Source: Clostridiales bacterium (GTDB lineage: Bacteria; Bacillota; Clostridia; Saccharofermentanales; Saccharofermentanaceae). From it: a DNA stretch of 40,871 bases. The translations under genes and the position numbers were made by a program. Below are positions 33,668-40,871 of this stretch, piece by piece. The stretch is taken from contig JAFGGR010000160.1 in assembly GCA_016930475.1 (NCBI GenBank), positions 1 through 40,871 of the forward strand. Direction: 5' to 3'. The notes beneath the pieces were generated by a model that worked only from the letters and a program-made list of their open reading frames with translations, ran no database searches and was not told the origin of the DNA. Each line of letters begins with the position of its first letter. The stretch's first letter is position 1.

Positions 33668-35349
33668 GACTTTTCTCCGCCACCTTTTTTCGATTTGGGC
33701 TTCGGTGTATTCGTCGATGATTTACCGGGCTTTCTCGTCTTCGTAGCGTTACCGGCAGACTTCGCGGCATCAGCGTGTGCGGCCTCTGATGCTTTAGCCG
33801 TTTCGGCCGGTGCAACGTCTTTCGAAGCGCTTGCCTGGGCCTTTGCCGGTGACGGCGACGGGATCGCATCCAAGTCTTTCTTCTTTTCACTCAAGTCGAT
33901 CCCAGTAATGAGCGAATAGAGACCCATATACTCTTTCGCGGATCTTGTCCAGGAGTAATCGCCGCTCATTCCGGCTCTTACCAACCCATTCCATACGTTC
34001 TTATGATGACGGTACAGGTCACATGCGTATTTGGTGACAAATAGGAATTCATGCGCGTTGATATTCGCGAACGAAAAACCGTTTCCCTCGCCGGTATACT
34101 CGTTATAAGGCTTCACCGTGTCCTTGAGTCCGCCCGTTTCGCGAACGATCGGAACCGTCCCGTAACGCATCGAAATCATCTGTGACAGCCCGCACGGCTC
34201 GAAAAGTGACGGCATCAGAAAAATGTCGGCTCCGGCATAAAGGAGGTGTGCCAAGTCGTTGTCATAATAAATACATGACTCCATCTTCCCTGAATTTTGT
34301 TTCGCCAGTTCAGCCAGAGTCCTCTCGTAGAAACTGTTTCCAGAACCGAGCACTACGATCTGAATGCCGTCGTAAAGCATTTCTCCGATGACGCGCAGGA
34401 AGAGATCGAGACCCTTCTGATCCACCAGTCTCGTGATCATGACGCACAAGGGAGCACCGGGATTCACATCCAGTTTGAGCTGTTTCTGGATCGCTTCTTT
34501 GCAGACCGCTTTCCCCTTCTCGTATGTTTTAACCGTGTAGGTTTGAGGAAGAAGCCTGTCCGTCTCCGGATCAAATTCGACTTCGTTGATCCCGTTCAGG
34601 ATTCCCGAAACCTTATACGCATAGCGCTGGAGTGTATGATTGAGACCTTCCCCGTAGTAATCGGTCATGATCTCATATGCGTAGGTCGGGGAAACCGTAG
34701 TCACCGAATTCGAGTAAACGATACCGGCCTTCATGAAATTTGCGGCACCGTCTTTGAGTGACAACTCCTCCGTCAGCACATGATCCGGCAGATCAAGCAT
34801 ATCCTTGATCTGTTCGACACCGTGGATCCCCTGATATTTCAGATTATGAACGGTATATACGGTCTTGACGCCGATAAATTTGCCGACCGGACGGTAATGA
34901 ACATCCAGAAGGAGCGGGATCATTCCGCACTGCCAATCATTCAGGTGTAAAACATCGGGCTCATATTGCATGAAATCCCCGATGAATTCGAGCACGGCTC
35001 GTTGAAAAAAGCAAAACCGTTCAATGTCGAAAACATATTCGATGTAAGGTGTATCAAAGTTGAAATAGTACTCATTATCGATAAAGTAATGAATAATTCC
35101 ATCTTTCTCGATCGAGTAAAGTCCCGCGTAAAGGGATCGCCACCCCATTTTTACCATCTTCCAACCGATGAATTGAAGTTGCTTGGCAAACTTTTGTTTG
35201 ATCGGACGATAGAGCGGGATGATGACCCGCGCCTCGCAACGAGTCTTTTCGAGGGCCGGTGGTAATGATCCGATGACATCGGCAAGACCGCCCGTCTTGG
35301 CGAATGGAACGGCTTCAGATGATACGAACAGGACCTTGATTTTCCTCAT
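33664..35349 (-). CDS. glgA: Glycogen synthase, with an unusual C-terminal tail
   Basis: A 561-residue GT5 enzyme that transfers glucose from ADP-glucose to the growing alpha-1,4-glucan. The ADP-glucose motif KTGGLADVIGSLP is near residue 18, HLNDWQCGMIPLL near 133, and the C-terminal GT-B half contains MPSLFEPCGLSQMISMRYGT. The core ends near residue 488, the usual family length. The last 73 residues are extra: Ala/Lys/Pro/Ser-rich and strongly basic at the end (PKPKSKKGGGEKS). The ATG overlaps the glgD stop by four bases. Confidence 0.95.
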   Translation of the reverse strand: MRKIKVLFVSSEAVPFAKTGGLADVIGSLPPALEKTRCEARVIIPLYRPIKQKFAKQLQFIGWKMVKMGWRSLYAGLYSIEKDGIIHYFIDNEYYFNFDTPYIEYVFDIERFCFFQRAVLEFIGDFMQYEPDVLHLNDWQCGMIPLLLDVHYRPVGKFIGVKTVYTVHNLKYQGIHGVEQIKDMLDLPDHVLTEELSLKDGAANFMKAGIVYSNSVTTVSPTYAYEIMTDYYGEGLNHTLQRYAYKVSGILNGINEVEFDPETDRLLPQTYTVKTYEKGKAVCKEAIQKQLKLDVNPGAPLCVMITRLVDQKGLDLFLRVIGEMLYDGIQIVVLGSGNSFYERTLAELAKQNSGKMESCIYYDNDLAHLLYAGADIFLMPSLFEPCGLSQMISMRYGTVPIVRETGGLKDTVKPYNEYTGEGNGFSFANINAHEFLFVTKYACDLYRHHKNVWNGLVRAGMSGDYSWTRSAKEYMGLYSLITGIDLSEKKKDLDAIPSPSPAKAQASASKDVAPAETAKASEAAHADAAKSAGNATKTRKPGKSSTNTPKPKSKKGGGEKS

Positions 35350-36455
35350 ACAATTGCCCCCTTGTCGATGACTACGGGATAATCCTTGTGCCCGACCAGT
35401 TGTGTTCCCGGCCGGATCACGGCGTTCTTGTCAAGTATGACATGGTCGAGAACGCAATTATCGGAAATATGAACATCCTGCATGATGACAGCGTTTCTGA
35501 CCACACTGTTCTTGGATACAGTAACTCCCCGAAAAAGAATGGAATTGGAAACCTTGCCCATAATGCGACAACCGTCGGAAACCAATGCGTTCTTTACATC
35601 GCAGGCCTCAAAGTAAAGCGTCGGGGCTTCGTCCTTGACCTTCGTTAAAACCGGGGCACCGGTCCAGAACAAGTCCGAGCGGACCTTATCGTCCAGAAGT
35701 TGCATTGACGCATTGAAGTAAGTTTGAATGTTATTGATGCGCAGGACCAGACCTTTATACTCGTATGCCCGGATCCGCAATGTGTCGAATTTTTTAAGGA
35801 GCGAGTAGATGCCGAAATTGCGGTCTCCGTGCGCCATCATTTCGGCGATCAAATCGATGAGCAGTGTCCTTCTCAAGGTAATGACCCCGATACAGCACTT
35901 GTTGGAATCGGTCTTTTCGGGATTAAAAAGAACATCGGTAATGATCCGTTTCTTATCCGTTTCAAAAATAAAATTCGGCGTGCCGTACTTTGTTCCGTCC
36001 TTGTTGTACATGACCGACATATCCGCACCGCTCTGAACGTGGACGTCAATAAAATCGTTGAAGGTGGTGTTGATGACGATGTTGCTGTTCGCCAAAATGA
36101 CGAATTCGGTCCGATTGGAACGTATAAAGTCCAGAAGTCCGGCCATCTCCTCTCCGTCCTCCGTCGATTTCGATTCCGAGTTGACGTATGGGGGCAGAAT
36201 GTGAAGTCCGAAATTCTTTCGGTCCAAGTCCCAGGATGCTCCTGTTCCCAGATGGTCCATCAGTGACTTATATTTATTGAGCGTCAGTATGCCGACACTC
36301 TTGATGCCGGAATTCACCATACACGAAAGCATATAGTCGATGATCCGATACCTTCCTCCGAAGGGGATCGCCGCCAAAGCCCTCGGTTTTGAGAGTTCGC
36401 CCAGAGAAATTTTGTTATTGTCGGCCAGAATCAGTCCCATTGCATCCAAAAACAT
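35346..36455 (-). CDS. glgD: Glucose-1-phosphate adenylyltransferase, GlgD subunit
   Basis: 369 residues. Homologous to GlgC but with a degenerate nucleotide loop (LILADNNKISLGELSKPRA in place of the AGGxGxRL loop), as is normal for GlgD, the non- or weakly catalytic partner that modifies GlgC activity in Firmicutes. The conserved IPFGGRYRIIDYMLS and the C-terminal left-handed beta-helix repeats (SVVRNAVIMQDVHISDNC) are present. It lies 22 bases after glgC and overlaps glgA by four bases. Confidence 0.95.
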   Translation of the reverse strand: MFLDAMGLILADNNKISLGELSKPRALAAIPFGGRYRIIDYMLSCMVNSGIKSVGILTLNKYKSLMDHLGTGASWDLDRKNFGLHILPPYVNSESKSTEDGEEMAGLLDFIRSNRTEFVILANSNIVINTTFNDFIDVHVQSGADMSVMYNKDGTKYGTPNFIFETDKKRIITDVLFNPEKTDSNKCCIGVITLRRTLLIDLIAEMMAHGDRNFGIYSLLKKFDTLRIRAYEYKGLVLRINNIQTYFNASMQLLDDKVRSDLFWTGAPVLTKVKDEAPTLYFEACDVKNALVSDGCRIMGKVSNSILFRGVTVSKNSVVRNAVIMQDVHISDNCVLDHVILDKNAVIRPGTQLVGHKDYPVVIDKGAIV

Positions 36456-36477
36456 CGGTTATTCCTCCTTGTTCCGC

Positions 36478-37737
36478 CTATACCCGGAATGTCTCTTCAA
36501 TGACGTTACTCTCGTCTTTGACATCGAGGTCACAATCCACCTGACTGTTGGCGGGGATTATCGAATGATCCTTGATCTTGAGGCCCTTCTCGATCACAAC
36601 AATACCCTCCGAGCAAATGTGCGTGTTCAAATACGGACTCTCCCCCTCAATCGAGGCACCCGCGCGCACTCCTTTGCCGATGATGGTCCCGAACCCGACG
36701 ATACACTTATCAAGGAACGCCCCGGACTTCACCGTAACTCCCGGAAGGAGCACCGAGTCTTTGACGACGGCCCCCTTTTCGACCGTTACCGAATCGGAAA
36801 GAACACTGTGCAAAACGGTGCCGTAGATCTGGCATCCGTCGGTCATCGCCGACATTGAAACAGTCGCGTCTCCGGATATGTAATTGGAAGGCTTGCTCGG
36901 GTTTCGGCTGTAGATCCTCCAGTTCCGATCGATCAGGTTGATCTCCTCCGGACGGTCCAGAAGGTCCATATTGGACTCCCAGAGGCTGGAGATCGTTCCG
37001 ACGTCCTTCCAATATCCCGAGAATCGATACGCGAAAAGTTTCATGTCATGTGACAGCATCCGGGGCACGATATTCTTGCCGAAATCGTTATCGGAGTCCG
37101 AATCATTCTCGTCCTCGACGAGAACATCTCTCAGGACAGACCATGTGAAGACATAAACGCCCATCGACGCAAGATTACTCTTCGCTTTTTTCGGCTTCTC
37201 GATAAATGAAACGATCGCATCCTTCGGTCCCGTGTTGAGAATACCAAATCTCGATGTCTCCTCCCACGGGACCTCGATCACCGCCAGGGTCGCGTCGGCT
37301 TCCATGTCGATATGTTCACGAATCATTCGCGCGTAATTCATCTTGTAGATATGGTCGCCGGAAAGGACGATCACATACTTTGCGCCGCAATCATCCAAAA
37401 ATTCACGGTTCTGGTAGATCGCGTTGGCGGTGCCCTTGTACCAGTCGCTTTTTCCGGAGCGCAGGTACGGAGGGAGAATAAATGCTCCTCCGTTATTGCG
37501 GTCCAGGTCCCATGGGTGCCCGTTACCGACATAAGTGTTGAGTGCGAGGGGCTGATACTGAGAAAGGACACCGACTGTTTCAATTCCGGAATTGGAGCAG
37601 TTTGACAGTGGAAAATCGATGATCCTGTAACGGCTTCCGAACGGCACGGCCGGCTTCGCAATGTTTTTGGTCAAGACACCCAGTCTGGAGCCCTGTCCTC
37701 CGGCAAGAATCATTGCTACGATCTCCGCTTTTGCCAT
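36478..37737 (-). CDS. glgC: Glucose-1-phosphate adenylyltransferase, GlgC subunit
   Basis: 419 residues, making ADP-glucose from glucose-1-phosphate and ATP, the committed step of glycogen synthesis. AILAGGQGSRL-type loop (MILAGGQGSRLGVLT) at the N-terminus, the KPAVPFG and YRIIDFPLSNC motifs, VLSGDHIYKMNY (metal and substrate site), SMGVYVF, and a C-terminal beta-helix. Catalytic residues look intact. The ATG has GGAGGT upstream. It follows glgB after 56 bases. Confidence 0.96.
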   Translation of the reverse strand: MAKAEIVAMILAGGQGSRLGVLTKNIAKPAVPFGSRYRIIDFPLSNCSNSGIETVGVLSQYQPLALNTYVGNGHPWDLDRNNGGAFILPPYLRSGKSDWYKGTANAIYQNREFLDDCGAKYVIVLSGDHIYKMNYARMIREHIDMEADATLAVIEVPWEETSRFGILNTGPKDAIVSFIEKPKKAKSNLASMGVYVFTWSVLRDVLVEDENDSDSDNDFGKNIVPRMLSHDMKLFAYRFSGYWKDVGTISSLWESNMDLLDRPEEINLIDRNWRIYSRNPSKPSNYISGDATVSMSAMTDGCQIYGTVLHSVLSDSVTVEKGAVVKDSVLLPGVTVKSGAFLDKCIVGFGTIIGKGVRAGASIEGESPYLNTHICSEGIVVIEKGLKIKDHSIIPANSQVDCDLDVKDESNVIEETFRV

Positions 37738-37793
37738 GTTGTTACCTCCGATTTATCATATCGCTATATATCTTTGATCCGTTTGCTCCGATG

Positions 37794-39671
37794 CTACGAT
37801 GACTTCTGAATATAAATGCCGGCCAAAGGCGGAAGATTGATTTCCAAATAGCAGGGCTTTCCCTTCCACTCGGATTCGATCGCGCAGAATTCTTCCTCAC
37901 CGTCATCGTTTGTCGGGTATCCGCTTCCGCCGTAGCAGGCTTGGTCCGAATTCAGGACGACCCTGTATCGTCCGGGCTCGGCGACCGGAATACGGTACCG
38001 TACAAGCGGTACAGGGATCATATTCAGCGCGATGTAAAGATCCCGGTCTTCCGCCTCGCCCTTCCGGCGAAAAATAAAGACGGAGTTGTCCCGGTCAGAA
38101 ATATCGACCCATTCAAACCCATCCCAGGATCGGTCACGGATCCACATCGAACGCTCCGAAATATAGAAGCGGTTCAGTTCGGCAGAAAACTCCCTGAGTA
38201 ATTTGTGAGCATCGTAATTGAGCATGAACCACTCCAGCTGTTCGTAGAATCGCCACTCGATAAACGGCGCGAATTCCGAACCCATAAACAGCAGTTTGGC
38301 TCCGGGATGAGCCATCATATACATGAAAAGCGTCCTTAAGGAAGCAAATTTCCGCCAGATGTCGCCCGGCATCTTGTCAAGTAGGCTCCTTTTCCCGTGA
38401 ACGACCTCATCGTGAGACAGACAAAGGATAAAATTCTCGGAAAAGGCATAGACCATCGAAAAACAAAACTGATCGTGATGCCAGATCCGCGCGTATGAGT
38501 CGGTCTCGAAATAATCCAGCGTGTCGTGCATCCAACCCATGTTCCACTTGTGGGTAAAGCCCAGTCCTCCTTCGGAGGCCGGATGTGTCACCTTCGCCCA
38601 AGAGGTGGATTCCTCGGCAATCATCATCACGTGAGGATAGTGTTCTCGAATAACGGAGTTGAGCTGACGAATAAAATCGACGGCCTCTAAATTGTCGACT
38701 CCGCCGTTCACGTTCAGAATAAAGTCCGTGCGTCCGTAATTTCGGTATATCATACTGGAGACCGCGTCCACGCGAATGCCGTCCACATGAAACTCATGGA
38801 TCCAGAACACCGCGTTGGAAATCAGAAAAGAGCGGACCTCAGACTTATCGTAATCAAAAACATACGTCCCCCACTCCCGATGCTCCCCGATCCTCGGATC
38901 CTCATATTCAAAGCAGGGTGATCCGTCAAATCGCACCAGTCCTTCCAGATTTTTCGGGAAATGAGCGGGGACCCAGTCGAGGATCACTGCTATACCGTTA
39001 AGGTGGAGATGGTCGACAAAAAACTTGAAGTCCGCGGGCGTTCCGAAACGGCTCGTCACCGCATAATACCCGGTGATCTGATATCCCCACGAATCGTCGA
39101 GCGGGTGTTCCATCACCGGCATCAGTTCGACGTGTGTATATCCCATCTCGTTACAGTAGTCCGCCAGATCTCCCGCGATTTCACGATAGGTCATGAAATT
39201 GCCGTCGGCATGTCTTCGCCAGGATCCCAGATGCATCTCGTATATATTAATCGGTCTTGCGGTCAGCGCGTCAACACGTTCGGAACAATACTTCTCGTCT
39301 CCCCATTCGTAATCATCCGGATCATACAGAATCGAAGCATCCCTGGGGCGGGTCTCAAAATGTCGCGCAAAAGGATCGCCCTTCATGTACACCCTGCCGT
39401 CGGCGCCGGTGATCCGGTACTTATATCGGTCCCATTGCTTTGCACCGTCCGCCATTCCGGTCCATATCCCGGTATTTTCGTTCTTGATAAGGGGATTATG
39501 GTCATCGGACCAATCGTTAAAATCGCCGGTGACACTTACTGCTCTCGCCCGTGGGGCCCAAACGGCAAACCGGTAACCCGTCACCTCTTTGCCCTCGAAA
39601 ACGGGGAAGGAGCCCAAATAGTTGTAGCTCCGGTGGTTATTTCCGGTATTGAACAGATACCCTAAATCCAT
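37794..39671 (-). CDS. glgB: 1,4-alpha-glucan branching enzyme
   Basis: A 625-residue GH13 enzyme introducing alpha-1,6 branches in glycogen. The N-terminal CBM48 (about 15-110) has FAVWAPRARAVSVTGDFNDW. Barrel motifs are VILDWVPAHF, nucleophile Asp302 in DGIRVDAVSS, acid/base Glu in MIAEESTSW (353/354) and the catalytic Asp in LSHDEVVHGK. The short N-terminus (no extra N1 module) matches Firmicutes enzymes. It is the first gene of the glycogen operon, with its own promoter. Confidence 0.96.
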   Translation of the reverse strand: MDLGYLFNTGNNHRSYNYLGSFPVFEGKEVTGYRFAVWAPRARAVSVTGDFNDWSDDHNPLIKNENTGIWTGMADGAKQWDRYKYRITGADGRVYMKGDPFARHFETRPRDASILYDPDDYEWGDEKYCSERVDALTARPINIYEMHLGSWRRHADGNFMTYREIAGDLADYCNEMGYTHVELMPVMEHPLDDSWGYQITGYYAVTSRFGTPADFKFFVDHLHLNGIAVILDWVPAHFPKNLEGLVRFDGSPCFEYEDPRIGEHREWGTYVFDYDKSEVRSFLISNAVFWIHEFHVDGIRVDAVSSMIYRNYGRTDFILNVNGGVDNLEAVDFIRQLNSVIREHYPHVMMIAEESTSWAKVTHPASEGGLGFTHKWNMGWMHDTLDYFETDSYARIWHHDQFCFSMVYAFSENFILCLSHDEVVHGKRSLLDKMPGDIWRKFASLRTLFMYMMAHPGAKLLFMGSEFAPFIEWRFYEQLEWFMLNYDAHKLLREFSAELNRFYISERSMWIRDRSWDGFEWVDISDRDNSVFIFRRKGEAEDRDLYIALNMIPVPLVRYRIPVAEPGRYRVVLNSDQACYGGSGYPTNDDGEEEFCAIESEWKGKPCYLEINLPPLAGIYIQKSS

Positions 39672-39736
39672 TTGCCCACCGCGGCTTGACGCCGCATTCC
39701 TCTCCGGTCGAAAAAATCTCTCGGCCGTATGTAATA

Positions 39737-39764
39737 ATTATACCCGATTCGCCGGTCATAACAA
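39737..39764 (-). promoter_or_regulatory. Promoter of the glycogen operon
   Basis: The complement has TTGTTA (39759-39764), a 16-base spacer and perfect TATAAT (39737-39742), about 65 bases before glgB. Just upstream is the terminator of the kor operon, which separates the two units. Confidence 0.65.
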
Positions 39765-39770
39765 GAACAG

Positions 39771-39800
39771 ACCATAAAAAAGAGACCCATACGGGTCTCT
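39771..39800 (-). terminator. Intrinsic terminator of the 2-oxoacid oxidoreductase operon
   Basis: On the complement, AGAGACCC, loop GTAT, GGGTCTCT followed by TTTTTATGG: an 8-bp perfect stem with a T-run. It lies 70 bases after the gamma-subunit gene. Confidence 0.88.
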
Positions 39801-39870
39801 CAGTCCATGTTACTTTGGTTAAAATCTGCCATCCGGGTAAAAAACCGATCACCCCGGCTGAAGCCCTCTG

Positions 39871-40410
39871 TCACTTCGCAAAGTTCGCACCCCGGTCAAA
39901 AGCGCGAAGGTTATCCGGGATCATGTGGTGCCTGCGCTCCGGAAGAACATCGCGGAGAGCCGTCTCGAAGGACTCTTTCCGAAAACAGCCGGACGCGGCC
40001 GACAGGCATCCCAGAAGAACGATTGTCGCGTACGCCATGTTTCCGAGCTCACTGGCGATCGTCGAAGCTTCGATCGGAAAAAATCGGATGCCCTCGGGCA
40101 CTTCAGCGGACTTCACCAGCGAGGAGTCAATAATGATGATCCCGCCCGGCTTCACGATTTTTTTGAATTTTTCGAAGGAGGGCAGATTCAAAGCGATCAG
40201 GACATCCGCATCGTTGATGACCGGCGAACCGATCGCCTCGTCGGAAATAACGACGGAACAATTGGCGGTTCCGCCCCTCATCTCGGGACCGTAGGACGGA
40301 AACCACGAAACCTCTTTGCCTTCGATCAGTGCCGCCTCAGCGGCCATTTTCCCCGCGGATAAAATTCCCTGTCCGCCGAATCCGGCCAGAATGATGGAAT
40401 AATCAATCAT
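39871..40410 (-). CDS. korC: 2-oxoacid:ferredoxin oxidoreductase, gamma subunit
   Basis: 179 residues forming the complete gamma domain: IILAGFGGQGILSAGKM at the N-terminus and SWFPSYGPEMRGGTANCSVV, the family motif that interacts with the TPP/CoA site. With the beta gene three bases upstream it belongs to a KorABC/VorABC-type complex oxidising 2-oxoglutarate or branched-chain 2-oxoacids to acyl-CoA with reduction of ferredoxin. Substrate cannot be decided because the alpha subunit is outside the window. The ATG has GGAGG eight bases upstream, inside the end of korB. Confidence 0.92.
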   Translation of the reverse strand: MIDYSIILAGFGGQGILSAGKMAAEAALIEGKEVSWFPSYGPEMRGGTANCSVVISDEAIGSPVINDADVLIALNLPSFEKFKKIVKPGGIIIIDSSLVKSAEVPEGIRFFPIEASTIASELGNMAYATIVLLGCLSAASGCFRKESFETALRDVLPERRHHMIPDNLRAFDRGANFAK

Positions 40411-40413
40411 ATA

Positions 40414-40871
40414 CTAAACCTCCAGATCCTTTCCCTTAAAAACGCCGAGCGGATACTGCGGGATCATATTCTCCCTGATCCACTGAAGCGAGTCGACCGG
40501 ATCCTTGCCCCAGTTTGTCGGGCAGGTCGACAGGAATTCCACAAACGCGAATCCCAGCCCCTGCTGCTGAACACGGAAAGCCTTGGTAATCGCTTTCTTT
40601 GCCTGTTGAATGCTCTTAAAATCTACGACGGTCACGCGCTCGACATAGACCGCGCCCTGAAGCGTCGAGAGCATCTCGCTCATATTGATCGGGTAGCCCT
40701 GAAGGTTCGCGTCGCGCCCGAACGGCGACGTGGTCGTCACCTGCCCGAGAAGCGACGTCGGTGCCATCTGACCGCTGGTCATCCCGTACACCGCGTTATT
40801 TACGAAGAATGCGCATATCTTCTCTCCCCTTGCCGCGGCGTGAACGATCTCCGCCGTTCCGATCGAGGCCA
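40414..40871 (-). CDS. korB: 2-oxoacid:ferredoxin oxidoreductase, beta subunit (5' part outside window)
   Basis: About 152 codons are visible, entering from the right edge and ending at 40414. The reading ASIGTAEIVHAAARGEKI leads to FFVNNAVYGMTSGQMAPTS, the conserved TPP/metal-binding beta-subunit segment (NN.VYGMT.GQ.aPT) of Kor/Vor enzymes. The rest of the C-terminal region follows (LSTCPTNWGKDPV). The N-terminal part with the GDG motif is not in the window. It is directly coupled to the gamma subunit gene. Confidence 0.9.
   Translation of the reverse strand, partial: ASIGTAEIVHAAARGEKICAFFVNNAVYGMTSGQMAPTSLLGQVTTTSPFGRDANLQGYPINMSEMLSTLQGAVYVERVTVVDFKSIQQAKKAITKAFRVQQQGLGFAFVEFLSTCPTNWGKDPVDSLQWIRENMIPQYPLGVFKGKDLEV

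Noticed and set aside
1..40871. CRISPR arrays, insertion sequences, integrases, prophage genes, rRNA or riboswitches
   Set aside because: No regularly spaced repeats, transposase-like proteins or recognisable riboswitch cores were seen on either strand.

Overview
The window looks like chromosomal DNA of an anaerobic, Gram-positive-type member of the class Clostridia. The support is a two-subunit GlgC/GlgD glycogen pyrophosphorylase, SepF, HemZ, a type II pantothenate kinase, a YesM/YesN-type two-component pair, lipoprotein substrate-binding proteins, ferredoxin-dependent 2-oxoacid oxidoreductases and strong AGGAGG ribosome sites. Base composition appears balanced (about half G+C). No phage, insertion sequence, integrase or CRISPR array is visible. 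I cannot name the genus.

Layout. (1) 1-8151: a sugar module. A response regulator (cut by the window edge), a YesM-type histidine kinase and a lipoprotein sugar-binding protein lie on the minus strand. They diverge from a complete ytfQ-ytfR-ytfT-yjfF-like ABC importer on the plus strand. The binding protein beside the kinase is a paralogue of the importer's own, so this reads as a three-component sensor controlling the importer. (2) 8231-12316: a frameshifted DUF6054-like gene, a GNAT acetyltransferase, a membrane-anchored amidase-fold protein that has lost its key catalytic residues, and a glf (UDP-galactopyranose mutase) plus family 2 glycosyltransferase pair. (3) 12403-14549: a Pit phosphate transporter with its DUF47 partner, tRNA-Pro(TGG), and a small zinc-ribbon membrane protein. 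(4) 14607-23728: housekeeping genes, all minus: coaW, an acyltransferase-type membrane protein, a DUF3810 metalloprotease-like protein and hemZ; then an ACT protein, a methionine gamma-lyase family enzyme, a HlyD-like membrane protein, yggS and sepF. (5) 23800-29227: a sodium:solute symporter, an arylacetate-CoA ligase and indolepyruvate:ferredoxin oxidoreductase iorA/iorB, an aryl-2-oxoacid pathway. (6) 29410-30341: a decayed zone with a GNAT gene broken by an in-frame TGA, a stub of an EamA transporter, an 86-nt hairpin touching the 3' end of tRNA-Leu(GAG), and that tRNA with a consensus promoter. (7) 30439-39671: a glycogen operon, glgB-glgC-glgD-glgA-GH13-zinc-ribbon protein. (8) 39871-40871: the end of a second 2-oxoacid:ferredoxin oxidoreductase operon (korB partial, korC).

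How they work together. The window covers sensing and import of a (furanose?) sugar, storage of glucose as glycogen, and fermentative oxidation of 2-oxoacids with ferredoxin. The least expected items are the catalytically dead amidase-like protein, the three-component sugar sensor, the tRNA-abutting hairpin beside two broken genes, and a strongly repeated nine-base word (GCTTTTCGA) found in both coding and non-coding DNA.
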